This document shows, piece by piece, positions 1-5,408 of a stretch of DNA of 14,263 bases (its first letter is position 1; every line of letters starts with the position of its first letter). Origin of the DNA: Candidatus Moranbacteria bacterium GW2011_GWE1_49_15 (GTDB lineage Bacteria > Patescibacteriota > Minisyncoccia > Moranbacterales > GWC2-37-73). Position numbers and translations under genes: made by a program. Where the stretch lies: positions 1 to 14,263 of the forward strand of contig LCPX01000016.1 in NCBI GenBank assembly GCA_001003855.1. The letters run 5' to 3'. Under the pieces are notes generated by a model. It worked only from the letters and a program-made list of their open reading frames with translations. It was not told the origin of the DNA and did no database searches.

Positions 1-695
1 GGAATTCCGTATCCGCTGAACGAGGCTAAGACTTTTTCGTCCGCTCCCGCCAGAAGAGCCCCGAGATGGAGCGGTCCTTCGAAGGTATATTTGGCGGTCT
101 TGTTGCGGTACATCTGGGAAATCTCGTCTTCCTTGGCTTCGAGCTTGTATTCGATGACCAAATCCTGCGATTGACCGACTACCGTCAATGAAACTATGTC
201 CTGAAGATAACTCAACGCTTTCAAAGTATTTTTAGGGTCAAGCTCCGCTTCGAGGATCGCCTGGTTCGCCCAGGCATAGGCCATATCCCCGAAGATAGTC
301 GCCATGGAATATCCGAATCTGCGGATGTCCCCGCGCTCGAACATTTTCCGCCCCTTCCTTTCCCCCCAAAGGTTCACCGTTTCCAACCCATGCCTTCTTT
401 CCGAACGGTCGATGATGTCATCATGGATCAAAAGGAAAATGTGCACCAACTCGATCCCCACGCAGGCTTTCATGATTTTTTCCTCATCCTCTCCGTCCGC
501 GGCCTTGTAGCCCCAATACATCAGCGCCGGCCTGATCCTTTTTCCCCCGGCCAAAACCAGATCTTTGACATATTTCATCCCTTCGGCCACCCATTCGTCA
601 TCCTTGGAAATTTCCAAGATCTTACCATCCAAAAAAACCTCGATTTCCTTGTCGATTTTTTCCTTGAAATTGGCCAGGGAGCTCTTGAAATCCAT
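1..695 (-). CDS. Polyprenyl diphosphate synthase, 3' end cut by window edge
   Basis: This is a trans-isoprenyl diphosphate synthase, which condenses isopentenyl diphosphate onto allylic diphosphates to make geranylgeranyl-type or longer prenyl chains for lipids or the cell-wall carrier. The first 231 residues are present. They include the substrate-binding GGKRIRP motif (residues 50-56), the first aspartate-rich motif DDIID (92-96, preceded by H91), GQSQD (174-178) and KTAKYTF (199-205). The second aspartate-rich motif lies beyond the window. An aromatic F87 five residues before the DDxxD motif resembles short-chain (GGPP-type) enzymes, but chain length is only a guess. The ATG at 693-695 is the only good start in frame. 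No strong Shine-Dalgarno precedes it; a GGGGA lies about 20 bases upstream. Its promoter sits directly behind the terminator of the preceding cysteine-rich gene, so it is probably transcribed alone. The family assignment is firm; the exact product is not. Confidence 0.93.
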   Translation of the reverse strand, partial: MDFKSSLANFKEKIDKEIEVFLDGKILEISKDDEWVAEGMKYVKDLVLAGGKRIRPALMYWGYKAADGEDEEKIMKACVGIELVHIFLLIHDDIIDRSERRHGLETVNLWGERKGRKMFERGDIRRFGYSMATIFGDMAYAWANQAILEAELDPKNTLKALSYLQDIVSLTVVGQSQDLVIEYKLEAKEDEISQMYRNKTAKYTFEGPLHLGALLAGADEKVLASFSGYGI

Positions 696-732
696 ATTTT
701 TGAAAATATTAAAAAATCCCCTATTTAAATAA

Positions 733-760
733 ATTGTATCATCTGAAGCGAAAAAGACAA
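733..760 (-). promoter_or_regulatory. Sigma70-type promoter for the polyprenyl synthase
   Basis: Minus-strand -35 TTGTCT (755-760), 16-base spacer and -10 TACAAT (733-738, five of six consensus bases). It lies just beyond the T-tract of the terminator at 762-793 and about 40 bases before the start codon, so the two transcription units are cleanly separated. Confidence 0.6.
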
Positions 761-761
761 G

Positions 762-793
762 AAAAAACCGCGATTCCCATTCAGGAATCGCGG
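762..793 (-). terminator. Rho-independent terminator of the cysteine-rich gene
   Basis: A perfect 10-bp stem (arms 768-777 and 784-793, CCGCGATTCC with its complement) with a six-base loop is followed on the minus strand by six T residues (762-767). It lies 17 bases after the stop codon of the upstream minus-strand gene. There is no T-tract on the plus side, so it works in one direction. Confidence 0.9.
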
Positions 794-810
794 CATATCA
801 TTCTTTTGGT

Positions 811-1296
811 TCAAATTTTACCGATCACAACCGCGACCGTCGAAAAACAATATTCCATGCAAATCAATCCCCGGCCGTTCTCCCTGACATACTCTTTTCC
901 CGGTTCGATCGTTTTCCCGCATCCGCACATGCAGCAACATGGTCCATCCTCCATAGCAGTCTGAATCTCAAGTCTCACTTTCTTTTCCAGTGAAATGTAT
1001 TCACTACCTACAGTTATCGCAGAAAGCGGCTCAGGGCTCATGAACGAATGAATCTTGCCAAAACATTTTTTGCAAACCTTTCTTTTATTGCTCCCGTGTT
1101 TGCCTAAGGCCATCGGTCTCATGTTACCGCGGATTAATTTGTAATCAATCCTTTTAACTTTCATTCCAAAGAACTCTTCACCCGGCATCAGCCTGGTAAC
1201 GACGGGCTGCTTGCTGGCCTTGCAAACGTCGCAAAAACATTTTTTCGACACCGTCTCTTTATTGAACCTGATAGTTACATGTCTCTCGCTGCTCAT
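811..1296 (-). CDS. Cysteine-rich, probably zinc-binding protein of unknown function
   Basis: This 161-residue protein is not recognised. It has 12 cysteines in clusters: CFCDVC (20-25), CKKC (75-78), CCCMCGC (120-126) and CMEYC (146-150). The paired CxxC spacing suggests structural zinc sites. The last part (CGCGKTIEPGKEY, then CMEYC) resembles a treble-clef or LIM/PARP-like finger, where a CxC/CxxC knuckle is followed by a hairpin with 'I..G..Y' and a second Cys pair; this is inference. The start is the ATG at 1294-1296 because AAGGAGGT lies about 8 bases upstream. A longer frame opening with GTG at 1374 would begin upstream of the predicted transcription start. No signal peptide or membrane segment is visible. 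The gene has its own strong promoter and terminator. The N-terminal half is basic, so nucleic-acid binding is possible but unproven. Confidence 0.88.
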   Translation of the reverse strand: MSSERHVTIRFNKETVSKKCFCDVCKASKQPVVTRLMPGEEFFGMKVKRIDYKLIRGNMRPMALGKHGSNKRKVCKKCFGKIHSFMSPEPLSAITVGSEYISLEKKVRLEIQTAMEDGPCCCMCGCGKTIEPGKEYVRENGRGLICMEYCFSTVAVVIGKI

Positions 1297-1364
1297 TTGC
1301 AATACCTCCTTGTTTTGGAAATAAGGGCATTTTTCGTCGACATCGCACTGTCTGACCAAAAACC

Positions 1365-1393
1365 ATAATACCACAGACTTGCCAGAGAGTCAA
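1365..1393 (-). promoter_or_regulatory. Strong sigma70-type promoter for the cysteine-rich gene
   Basis: Minus-strand -35 TTGACT (1388-1393), spacer of exactly 17 bases and -10 TATTAT (1365-1370); each hexamer matches consensus at five of six positions. Transcription would start near 1358, giving a leader of about 60 bases before the ATG at 1296. This supports the shorter start of that gene. Confidence 0.75.
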
Positions 1394-1403
1394 CCTATAC
1401 CCC

Positions 1404-1431
1404 TTGATTAATTTCCAAATCCTGCTATAAT
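1404..1431 (+). promoter_or_regulatory. Promoter for tRNA-Glu
   Basis: Plus-strand -35 TTGATT (1404-1409), 16-base spacer and a perfect -10 TATAAT (1426-1431). It is back to back with the minus-strand promoter at 1365-1393. The predicted start near 1438 leaves a leader of about 105 bases before the tRNA, which contains a hairpin at 1463-1486. Confidence 0.65.
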
Positions 1432-1462
1432 CGGTAGTGTTACATCGGTTCCGTTAATTATT

Positions 1463-1489
1463 AGCGGGTTAACGAGTTAACGCGTTTTT
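1463..1489 (+). promoter_or_regulatory. Leader hairpin with T-tract between promoter and tRNA-Glu
   Basis: The stem pairs 1463-1472 with 1477-1486 around a CGAG loop, with one G-G mismatch and one G-T wobble, followed by T1485-T1489. It contains two GTTAAC copies. It looks like a weak intrinsic terminator or attenuator inside the tRNA leader, but could also be a processing signal or a palindromic protein site. There is no gene upstream on the plus strand that it could terminate. Confidence 0.4.
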
Positions 1490-1542
1490 GCTTGGAAGAC
1501 AATGCCATCGACTACGGACCAAAAACTAAAAACTGCCCTAAC

Positions 1543-1614
1543 GGCGCTATCGTCTAGTGGTTAGGACATCAGGTTCTCATCCTGGAAACCGGGGTTCGAT
1601 TCCCCGTAGCGCTA
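1543..1614 (+). tRNA. tRNA-Glu (anticodon CTC)
   Basis: A 72-base cloverleaf can be folded by eye. The acceptor arm pairs GGCGCTA (1543-1549) with TAGCGCT (1607-1613), with one G-T pair at the end. The D arm is GTC...GAC, the anticodon stem is TCAGG/CCTGG with loop TTCTCAT, giving anticodon CTC, which reads GAG. The T arm is CGGGG/CCCCG around TTCGATT. The discriminator base is A1614, and CCA is not encoded, so the end must be added by a nucleotidyltransferase. The D-arm sequence GTCTAGTGGTTAGGAC is typical of bacterial tRNA-Glu. A terminator follows 16 bases later. Confidence 0.96.
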
Positions 1615-1630
1615 CAAAATAATTCGAAGG

Positions 1631-1649
1631 CCCCTGGAAAGGGGTTTTT
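1631..1649 (+). terminator. Rho-independent terminator after tRNA-Glu
   Basis: CCCCT and AGGGG form a 5-bp stem closed by a GGAA (GNRA) tetraloop, followed by five T residues (1645-1649). It lies 16 bases beyond the tRNA. A second T-run (seven T) follows after a few bases. Confidence 0.8.
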
Positions 1650-1735
1650 GAATTGTTTTTTTGCCGTCTCCTGGGAATCCAAGAACGACCGAATCCCATC
1701 CATTGACTAGATATCCTTAATATGATAGGTTTATA

Positions 1736-1754
1736 CGTTACTACGATGGTAACG
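1736..1754. repeat. 6-bp inverted repeat upstream of the three-gene cassette
   Basis: CGTTAC and GTAACG flank a seven-base spacer about 115 bases before the first cassette gene. A TTGACT hexamer occurs nearby (1713-1718) but no -10 box stands at proper distance, so I cannot place the promoter of the cassette. The dyad could be an operator or leader hairpin. Nothing else stands out in 1650-1869. Confidence 0.3.
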
Positions 1755-1869
1755 AAAACCATACCTTAACAATTGAATTGTCTGGATCTTGGCAACAGAA
1801 AGAGCGTTTTAACGGCTTCCGATATGAAAAATTGACCTCAAACAACTTGCGCCAGAAAAGGAGAACTCC

Positions 1870-2364
1870 ATGGAATCTGAAAAAAATAGCCTGAGGGATT
1901 GGGTATCTTCTTTTTATCTGCTTAAGGCAATCGGTGGTTTAAGGGAGGCGACGCATTATTCAGAGCGTACCCTCATCAAGGTGGCTATGGTTGAATTCCT
2001 TCTGTTAGCCGTACTGCTCTTTATTGCGAAAATCTATCCCGAGGGAAATCAGCTCCTCGGGATAGCGATTTTTTTCATCTTGGGCTGGATGCTGTTCAAC
2101 TACGGTCACAATCTGACCCGAAAAAAATTTTTCCAACTGGCTCCATCGGGCAAAAACTTGGAAGCGATGATTACAAAAACGATGCATGCCATTTCTCTCT
2201 TAAACGCGGATGAATTGGCCATGCTTCAAGATCTCGCGGATGCCAGCAATGACAAAAACCTTTTCCTTCAAAAACTGGAAGAAGCTTTGCGTCATGAGAA
2301 ACTGGGAAAAATACAGTTCCTCAAAGAAATCTCCGATCATGTGGACAAAAACCATGCAGAATGA
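1870..2364 (+). CDS. Small membrane protein with cytoplasmic helical tail, unknown function
   Basis: This 164-residue protein is not recognised. It has an amphipathic N-terminal stretch (1-33), two hydrophobic segments fit to span the membrane (about 36-54 and 62-79) separated by a short polar turn (PEGNQ, 56-61), then a charged helical region (95-160). The positive residues after the second segment (TRKK, 83-86) predict that both ends face the cytoplasm. The start is supported by AAGGAG 6 bases before the ATG. It is the first of three plus-strand genes, with 40 bases to the next. The tail, rich in L, E and K, may mediate contacts with partners encoded next door; this is inference. No enzyme motif is visible. 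Confidence 0.85.
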   Translation: MESEKNSLRDWVSSFYLLKAIGGLREATHYSERTLIKVAMVEFLLLAVLLFIAKIYPEGNQLLGIAIFFILGWMLFNYGHNLTRKKFFQLAPSGKNLEAMITKTMHAISLLNADELAMLQDLADASNDKNLFLQKLEEALRHEKLGKIQFLKEISDHVDKNHAE

Positions 2365-2404
2365 TTTAACTTCCGAAGCACAGGCAGAAAGGAGGATCTC
2401 CATT

Positions 2405-2608
2405 ATGGACACGAAAAAAAGATTAAAGATCATGAACCGCGGATGCATGGTTCTTTCTTCCGTTGCCGGCATGATCTCGCTCGGCGTCGCCTTGTTTTCG
2501 GATTGGGAATTCGTAGCCAGGTTATATCTGTTCGTCGCCGGATCCGTGTTGATGTGGGCGGTCTTTTATATCAGAAAGCTCAACCAACGGGTAAATCGGG
2601 AACTCTAA
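2405..2608 (+). CDS. 67-residue two-helix membrane protein, unknown function
   Basis: A very small integral membrane protein with a basic N-terminus (KKRLK, 4-8), two hydrophobic segments (about 13-31 and 36-56) and a basic tail (RKLNQRVNREL). The ATG at 2405-2407 is chosen because AGGAGG lies 10 bases upstream; an in-frame ATG at 2210 lies inside the preceding gene. Short length and hairpin topology recall small accessory or regulatory subunits, but no family is recognised. It sits 40 bases after the first cassette gene and 14 bases before the third, so co-transcription is very likely. Confidence 0.83.
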   Translation: MDTKKRLKIMNRGCMVLSSVAGMISLGVALFSDWEFVARLYLFVAGSVLMWAVFYIRKLNQRVNREL

Positions 2609-2622
2609 AAAGGAGGCAACTC

Positions 2623-3210
2623 ATGGCTTGGTTCGCAAGAAAACGGAAAGATGAAATCGATGAAGCTCTTCCCGAAAAACCTTCCATGCTCGCTCCGCAT
2701 GTCGGAGTGGTTTCGCTCGGGGCATATGAAACACTCGCGGCAGAGGTCGGGTTCTACCCCCTCCAGCTTTTTAAGGAGCAATTGATGCGCTTCCTTGCGG
2801 AAGAGAAGATTCCCAACTACGATTACGGCCAAGTCGACAAATACATGACGCACATGGCCGAAAAAGAGGGGAAGATCTGGATCTGGCGACCTCTCCGGGC
2901 AAAAGACGGTAAACTTGGTTCCGAGAACCTGATGGGCCACACCAAGAAAAACGAACCTGACTGGCGAGGGCACGGGAGCTTCTATAATGGATATCCTGGA
3001 TATTCCCAATATGACAAATTCGTGCCGCCCCATATCCTGCGCCTGGTCAAAAAGATATCGGAAAGATTCCCCAAATTGGCTTTTTTCGTCAGCGATTATG
3101 CGGTTCCGAACCCCGACCCGTTCATCATGATGATGACCGAAGGGATTGACCCCATCGTCTTCGGTGTCTGGGATGAGCCCACCTTCGAGGAGAAAGAAGC
3201 TGAAGAATAA
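2623..3210 (+). CDS. 195-residue soluble protein, unknown function
   Basis: Not recognised. The ATG at 2623 follows AAAAAGGAGG by only a few bases, a very strong ribosome site, only 14 bases after the preceding stop. No signal peptide or membrane segment is seen. The N-terminus is basic and acidic by turns, then an aromatic-rich body contains WIWRP (86-90), GHGSFYNGYPGYSQYDKF (116-133), a proline-rich NPDPFIMM (163-170) and FGVWDEPTF (180-188), ending in an acidic tail. The stretch from about 130 to 190 reads as one alpha/beta unit (helix, strand FFVSDYA, loop, helix, strand IVFGVWDEP). Its position behind two small membrane proteins suggests a cytoplasmic partner of a membrane complex; that is inference. 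Followed by a strong terminator. Confidence 0.88.
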   Translation: MAWFARKRKDEIDEALPEKPSMLAPHVGVVSLGAYETLAAEVGFYPLQLFKEQLMRFLAEEKIPNYDYGQVDKYMTHMAEKEGKIWIWRPLRAKDGKLGSENLMGHTKKNEPDWRGHGSFYNGYPGYSQYDKFVPPHILRLVKKISERFPKLAFFVSDYAVPNPDPFIMMMTEGIDPIVFGVWDEPTFEEKEAEE

Positions 3211-3233
3211 CGATTTCTTCAACTGAAATACGA

Positions 3234-3269
3234 AACCCCGTGCCTTATACAGGCATGGGGTTATTTTTT
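3234..3269 (+). terminator. Rho-independent terminator of the three-gene cassette
   Basis: An 11-bp stem (3234-3244 with 3252-3262, one G-T wobble) with a seven-base loop is followed by A and six T residues (3264-3269). It lies 23 bases after the third cassette gene. Confidence 0.9.
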
Positions 3270-3278
3270 GCAAAATTA

Positions 3279-3343
3279 AAGACCCCGACGGCGTTCCCAC
3301 ATGGAGAGCATAGCTTTTTTCAATAGCGTAGCGTCAAGGTCTT
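3279..3343 (-). ncRNA. Candidate structured RNA element (minus strand)
   Basis: Two 12-base arms (3279-3290 and 3332-3343) pair fully only as minus-strand RNA, where two positions form G-U pairs; on the plus strand the same positions are A-C mismatches. The 41-base loop holds repeats of GCTAT. A weak T-rich run (TAATTTT) follows. No convincing promoter was found upstream on the minus strand, though TATAAG occurs in the AT-rich stretch near 3390. It may be a small RNA, or the decayed remains of one. Nothing coding is visible in 3270-3428. Confidence 0.28.
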
Positions 3344-3428
3344 GCTTCGTTGAGCATGTGCTTTTTTAAAGAACCCATGTTCCGTCTTATATTAATTAAT
3401 ACAATTGAGAAACGGGCTTATTTTTAGG

Positions 3429-3461
3429 AAAAGAAAGAAAGGCCCCTTACAAGAGCCTTTC
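3429..3461 (-). terminator. Terminator of the 46-residue gene
   Basis: Arms 3437-3447 and 3451-3461 form an 11-bp stem in minus-strand RNA, with G-U pairs at two positions and a three-base loop, followed by TTTCTTTT. It lies about 35 bases after the stop codon of the minus-strand small gene. The G-U pairs show that the minus strand is the RNA strand. Confidence 0.75.
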
Positions 3462-3494
3462 ATTGAAAAATGCATCCGTTGATGCGCCGAAACC

Positions 3495-3635
3495 TCATTT
3501 GGCAGAACGGAAATGGCCACGCATCAGATCATGCGCTACTCCGAAAAGCTGCCTTCTGGTACGGAATGCGGACTTATCGATACTTCTGAAAACTTTACTG
3601 AACTCGCTCAAGCGCTGCCTTTGCTCTTTGGACAT
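3495..3635 (-). CDS. 46-residue basic protein, unknown function
   Basis: A small, strongly basic protein beginning MSKEQRQRLSEF, with no cysteine, no membrane segment and many Arg/Lys plus evenly spaced hydrophobic residues that suggest one or two helices. The ATG at 3633-3635 is preceded by GGAAGGTGG, a ribosome-site-like run with short spacing. What makes it believable despite its size is its context: a minus-strand promoter with a perfect -10 lies about 170 bases upstream, a folded leader lies between, and a strong terminator follows. A longer in-frame start at 3707 would lie within the leader stem and has no ribosome site. The transcript could also act mainly as an RNA of roughly 365 bases. 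No family is recognised. Confidence 0.5.
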   Translation of the reverse strand: MSKEQRQRLSEFSKVFRSIDKSAFRTRRQLFGVAHDLMRGHFRSAK

Positions 3636-3694
3636 AAGCCACCTTCCTTTCCCCTTTGAGAGGTTTCGATTTTGGAAAGAACTGCCTTGAAAAC

Positions 3695-3753
3695 AAAACG
3701 AAGACAAACCCCTGAAAGGAACTGTCTTCGTTTTACAAGGCCCCTCGGCCTTG
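3695..3753 (-). promoter_or_regulatory. Two-hairpin leader of the small basic gene
   Basis: In transcription order there is first a 7-bp hairpin (3736-3753, CAAGGCC and its complement around a four-base loop), then a perfect 12-bp stem (3695-3706 with 3723-3734) with a 16-base loop, trailed on the minus strand by GTTTTC. The pair resembles a riboswitch or attenuator layout, with the second stem as a weak terminator. I cannot match it to a known class. Confidence 0.45.
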
Positions 3754-3803
3754 AACCGCCCGCAAAAAAGTTTTACGAGCTCCCCCTATTGAATTGTATT
3801 TCC

Positions 3804-3832
3804 ATTATACCCTCTTTTGGTTTCCAAAACAA
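3804..3832 (-). promoter_or_regulatory. Promoter for the leader and small basic gene
   Basis: Minus-strand -10 TATAAT (3804-3809) is perfect; a -35-like TTGTTT (3827-3832) stands 17 bases upstream. A second -10-like TACAAT (3793-3798) follows. A DnaA box lies immediately upstream at 3837-3845. Confidence 0.6.
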
Positions 3833-3836
3833 GAAC

Positions 3837-3845
3837 TTATCCACA
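3837..3845 (+). promoter_or_regulatory. Perfect DnaA box
   Basis: TTATCCACA equals the consensus 9-mer bound by the initiator DnaA. It is four bases upstream of the -35 of the minus-strand promoter. A one-mismatch copy TTTTCCACG follows at 3870-3878. It could be a DnaA-controlled promoter or part of an origin-like region. Confidence 0.5.
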
Positions 3846-3874
3846 GCGTAAAGAAAATTGTTATGAAAATTTTC

Positions 3875-3971
3875 CACGCTGCACGGCAGTGAAAAATAAA
3901 ATTTTAACTAAAAATTTCATCACGGTGCGCGGCATCGTAAAGTTGCTTCGCATCCACGCTGCGCGGCAGCA
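3875..3971. repeat. Three copies of a 17-bp hairpin-forming repeat
   Basis: Copies start at 3875, 3921 and 3955 and follow the pattern CACGSTGCRCGGCA plus three bases, then an A-rich run. Each forms a small hairpin, for example GCTGC-GCG-GCAGC in the third. Spacings are 46 and 34 bases, so it is not a CRISPR array. Together with the DnaA box and AT-rich stretch at 3892-3918, it accounts for the 395-base gap between 3636 and 4030, which shows no coding signal. Confidence 0.6.
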
Positions 3972-4008
3972 CAAAACCCGACACCGTCAAGCAACGCAAA
4001 ACCGTATC

Positions 4009-4037
4009 AAAAACCCCTGGATTCCCCTATCTAGGGA
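4009..4037 (-). terminator. Probable terminator of murF
   Basis: On the minus strand, TCCCT (4033-4037, overlapping the murF stop codon) can pair with AGGGG (4014-4018) ahead of five T residues (4009-4013). An alternative inner hairpin, CCCT-AGAT-AGGG, competes. The loop is long and the stem short, so efficiency is uncertain, but a G-rich arm and T-tract right after the last gene of the cluster fit. Confidence 0.5.
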
Positions 4038-5332
4038 TTATTAAACTTTATTTTTTTCCAATCGGCGCTTTGCCTACAGAGAAGCTTCTCGGCATCCAAA
4101 GGCTCGGCCATTATTTCCTCAACGATCTTTTCCATCCTCATCCCCTGCGAACCTTTAACCAAAACCAAATCTCCTTCGCGCATGATCTCCTGGACTTTCC
4201 TGCCCGCGCTTTCCGGATCATCGAATGCGAAAATTTTCTTTTCCAAAAAGCCGGCACCTTTTATTTCATCCACGGCTTTTTTCATCCTTTTGCCCACAGC
4301 GACGAAAATATCCGCGTCCATTTCTTGCACCTTAGCTCCAACGGACCTGTGACCTTTTTCTTCCTCCCCTCCAAGTTCAAGCATATCGCCCAAAACGGCA
4401 ATTTTCCTTTTGGCCCCAAGGGCATCCAAAACCTCCAAGGCCGCCAACGTGGAGACCGGTGAAGCGTTATATGTGTCGTCTATGACATGAGTGTTTTTTA
4501 TGCCTTCTATCAAATTCATCCTTCCCTGCGGGGAATGGAAATTCTCCAAGGCCATCGTCGCGTCTATCAGGTTTATCTTGAATGTGGTCCCTATGGCTAT
4601 GGCCGCCAAAGCGGAATATATTTGATGAGGAGCCAGGATATGGCGGAGCCTGACCGGAATGACGTTCCCGTCATAATCCAGCTTGAAACTGATGCCTTCC
4701 GGCCGCTGGTTGTCATCGTAGTTATAGACGATCATGTCCGCCCTGACTGAAGCCTTCTCGGAAAAACCATAGGTGATCACATTGCTCTTGGTCCTTCTTT
4801 GCATGTCGAGGACGTTATGGTCGTCGGCATTCAAGATCGCGAAACCGTGCTGAGGGAGGCTTTCCACCAACCGCCCTTTCTCCCTGGCTATTTTTTCAAG
4901 GCTGCCGAAAAATTCAAGATGGCTCCCGGAAACGTTGGTGACCACTCCGATCGAAGGCTTCACGAAAGAAGTCAGATATTCCATATCCCCCGGCCTGTCT
5001 ATCCCGAGCTCCACGATTATTATCTTGGGGTATTTCACATGGAAAGCCACTACGTAAGCCCATTTCAAGAAAACTCCCAGCCAGCGCAAAAGCGAACGCC
5101 CTCCGGATTCAGCCCCTATGATCGTAAGCGGTATCCCCACTTCATTGTTATAATTCTTTTCATTTTTCCTGACCGGAAATTTTTTCGATAGCACCAAGAA
5201 AATCGCCTCTTTGGCGGAAGTCTTGCCGACCGACCCGGTAATACCTATGACTAAAGGCTTATGCCTCCTGAGCACCGCCGTCGCCATGAAGCGCAGGATC
5301 TTTTCCAGAAATTTTAGCTTTTTAGATTTCAT
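4031..5332 (-). CDS. murF: UDP-MurNAc-tripeptide--D-Ala-D-Ala ligase (MurF), short N-terminus
   Basis: A Mur ligase that adds D-Ala-D-Ala to the UDP-MurNAc peptide in the cytoplasm, using ATP. The 433 residues show the P-loop GITGSVGKTS (30-39), NYNNEVGIPLT (60-70), H138 in GSHLEFFGS, the lysine expected to be carbamylated (K152 in REKGR), DDTYNASP (285-292), VLGDMLELG (313-321) and the C-terminal VKGSQGMRMEKIV (392-404). NYNNE and DDTYNASP point to MurF rather than MurC, D or E. The P-loop starts at residue 30, while well-known MurF proteins carry a UDP-substrate domain of about 100 residues ahead of it; that domain is essentially absent. A hydrophobic insert (about 80-100) follows the nucleotide motif and may touch the membrane. 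Start: ATG at 5332; a TTG at 5338 is possible. No good Shine-Dalgarno. It lies 76 bases after ftsI and seems to have its own promoter. Confidence 0.92.
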   Translation of the reverse strand: MKSKKLKFLEKILRFMATAVLRRHKPLVIGITGSVGKTSAKEAIFLVLSKKFPVRKNEKNYNNEVGIPLTIIGAESGGRSLLRWLGVFLKWAYVVAFHVKYPKIIIVELGIDRPGDMEYLTSFVKPSIGVVTNVSGSHLEFFGSLEKIAREKGRLVESLPQHGFAILNADDHNVLDMQRRTKSNVITYGFSEKASVRADMIVYNYDDNQRPEGISFKLDYDGNVIPVRLRHILAPHQIYSALAAIAIGTTFKINLIDATMALENFHSPQGRMNLIEGIKNTHVIDDTYNASPVSTLAALEVLDALGAKRKIAVLGDMLELGGEEEKGHRSVGAKVQEMDADIFVAVGKRMKKAVDEIKGAGFLEKKIFAFDDPESAGRKVQEIMREGDLVLVKGSQGMRMEKIVEEIMAEPLDAEKLLCRQSADWKKIKFNNP

Positions 5333-5354
5333 AATCAAGACGTCTTATATCCCT

Positions 5355-5383
5355 TTAATATATACCCATCCTCGCACCGTCAA
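5355..5383 (-). promoter_or_regulatory. Internal promoter for murF
   Basis: Minus-strand -35 TTGACG (5378-5383, five of six), spacer of 17 bases and -10 TATTAA (5355-5360, four of six) lie between ftsI and murF. The start would fall near 5348, leaving a very short leader without a clear ribosome site. No terminator separates ftsI from murF, so read-through is also likely. Confidence 0.5.
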
Positions 5384-5408
5384 TATTTCTTTTTGGGAAC
5401 CTGGCCCG

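Noticed and set aside
811..1374. Longer 187-residue form of the cysteine-rich protein starting with GTG at 1374
   Set aside because: That start would lie upstream of the predicted transcription start, and the strong AAGGAGGT site serves the ATG at 1296.
1577..1762. Minus-strand ORF ending in ALRGIEPRFPG
   Set aside because: It is the antisense of the tRNA-Glu gene; this peptide ending is a well-known spurious translation of tRNA T arms.
2605..3300. 231-codon minus-strand ORF
   Set aside because: It opposes the 195-residue plus-strand gene, which has a strong ribosome site, and runs through that gene's terminator.
3430..3800. tmRNA, RNase P RNA or SRP RNA on the minus strand
   Set aside because: I looked for the tRNA-like ends of tmRNA, the conserved GAGGAAAGTCC-type core of RNase P and the GGAAGGAAGCAGCC-type loop of SRP RNA; none was found.
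3875..3971. CRISPR array
   Set aside because: Only three short copies with unequal spacing (46 and 34 bases), imperfect identity and no cas genes.
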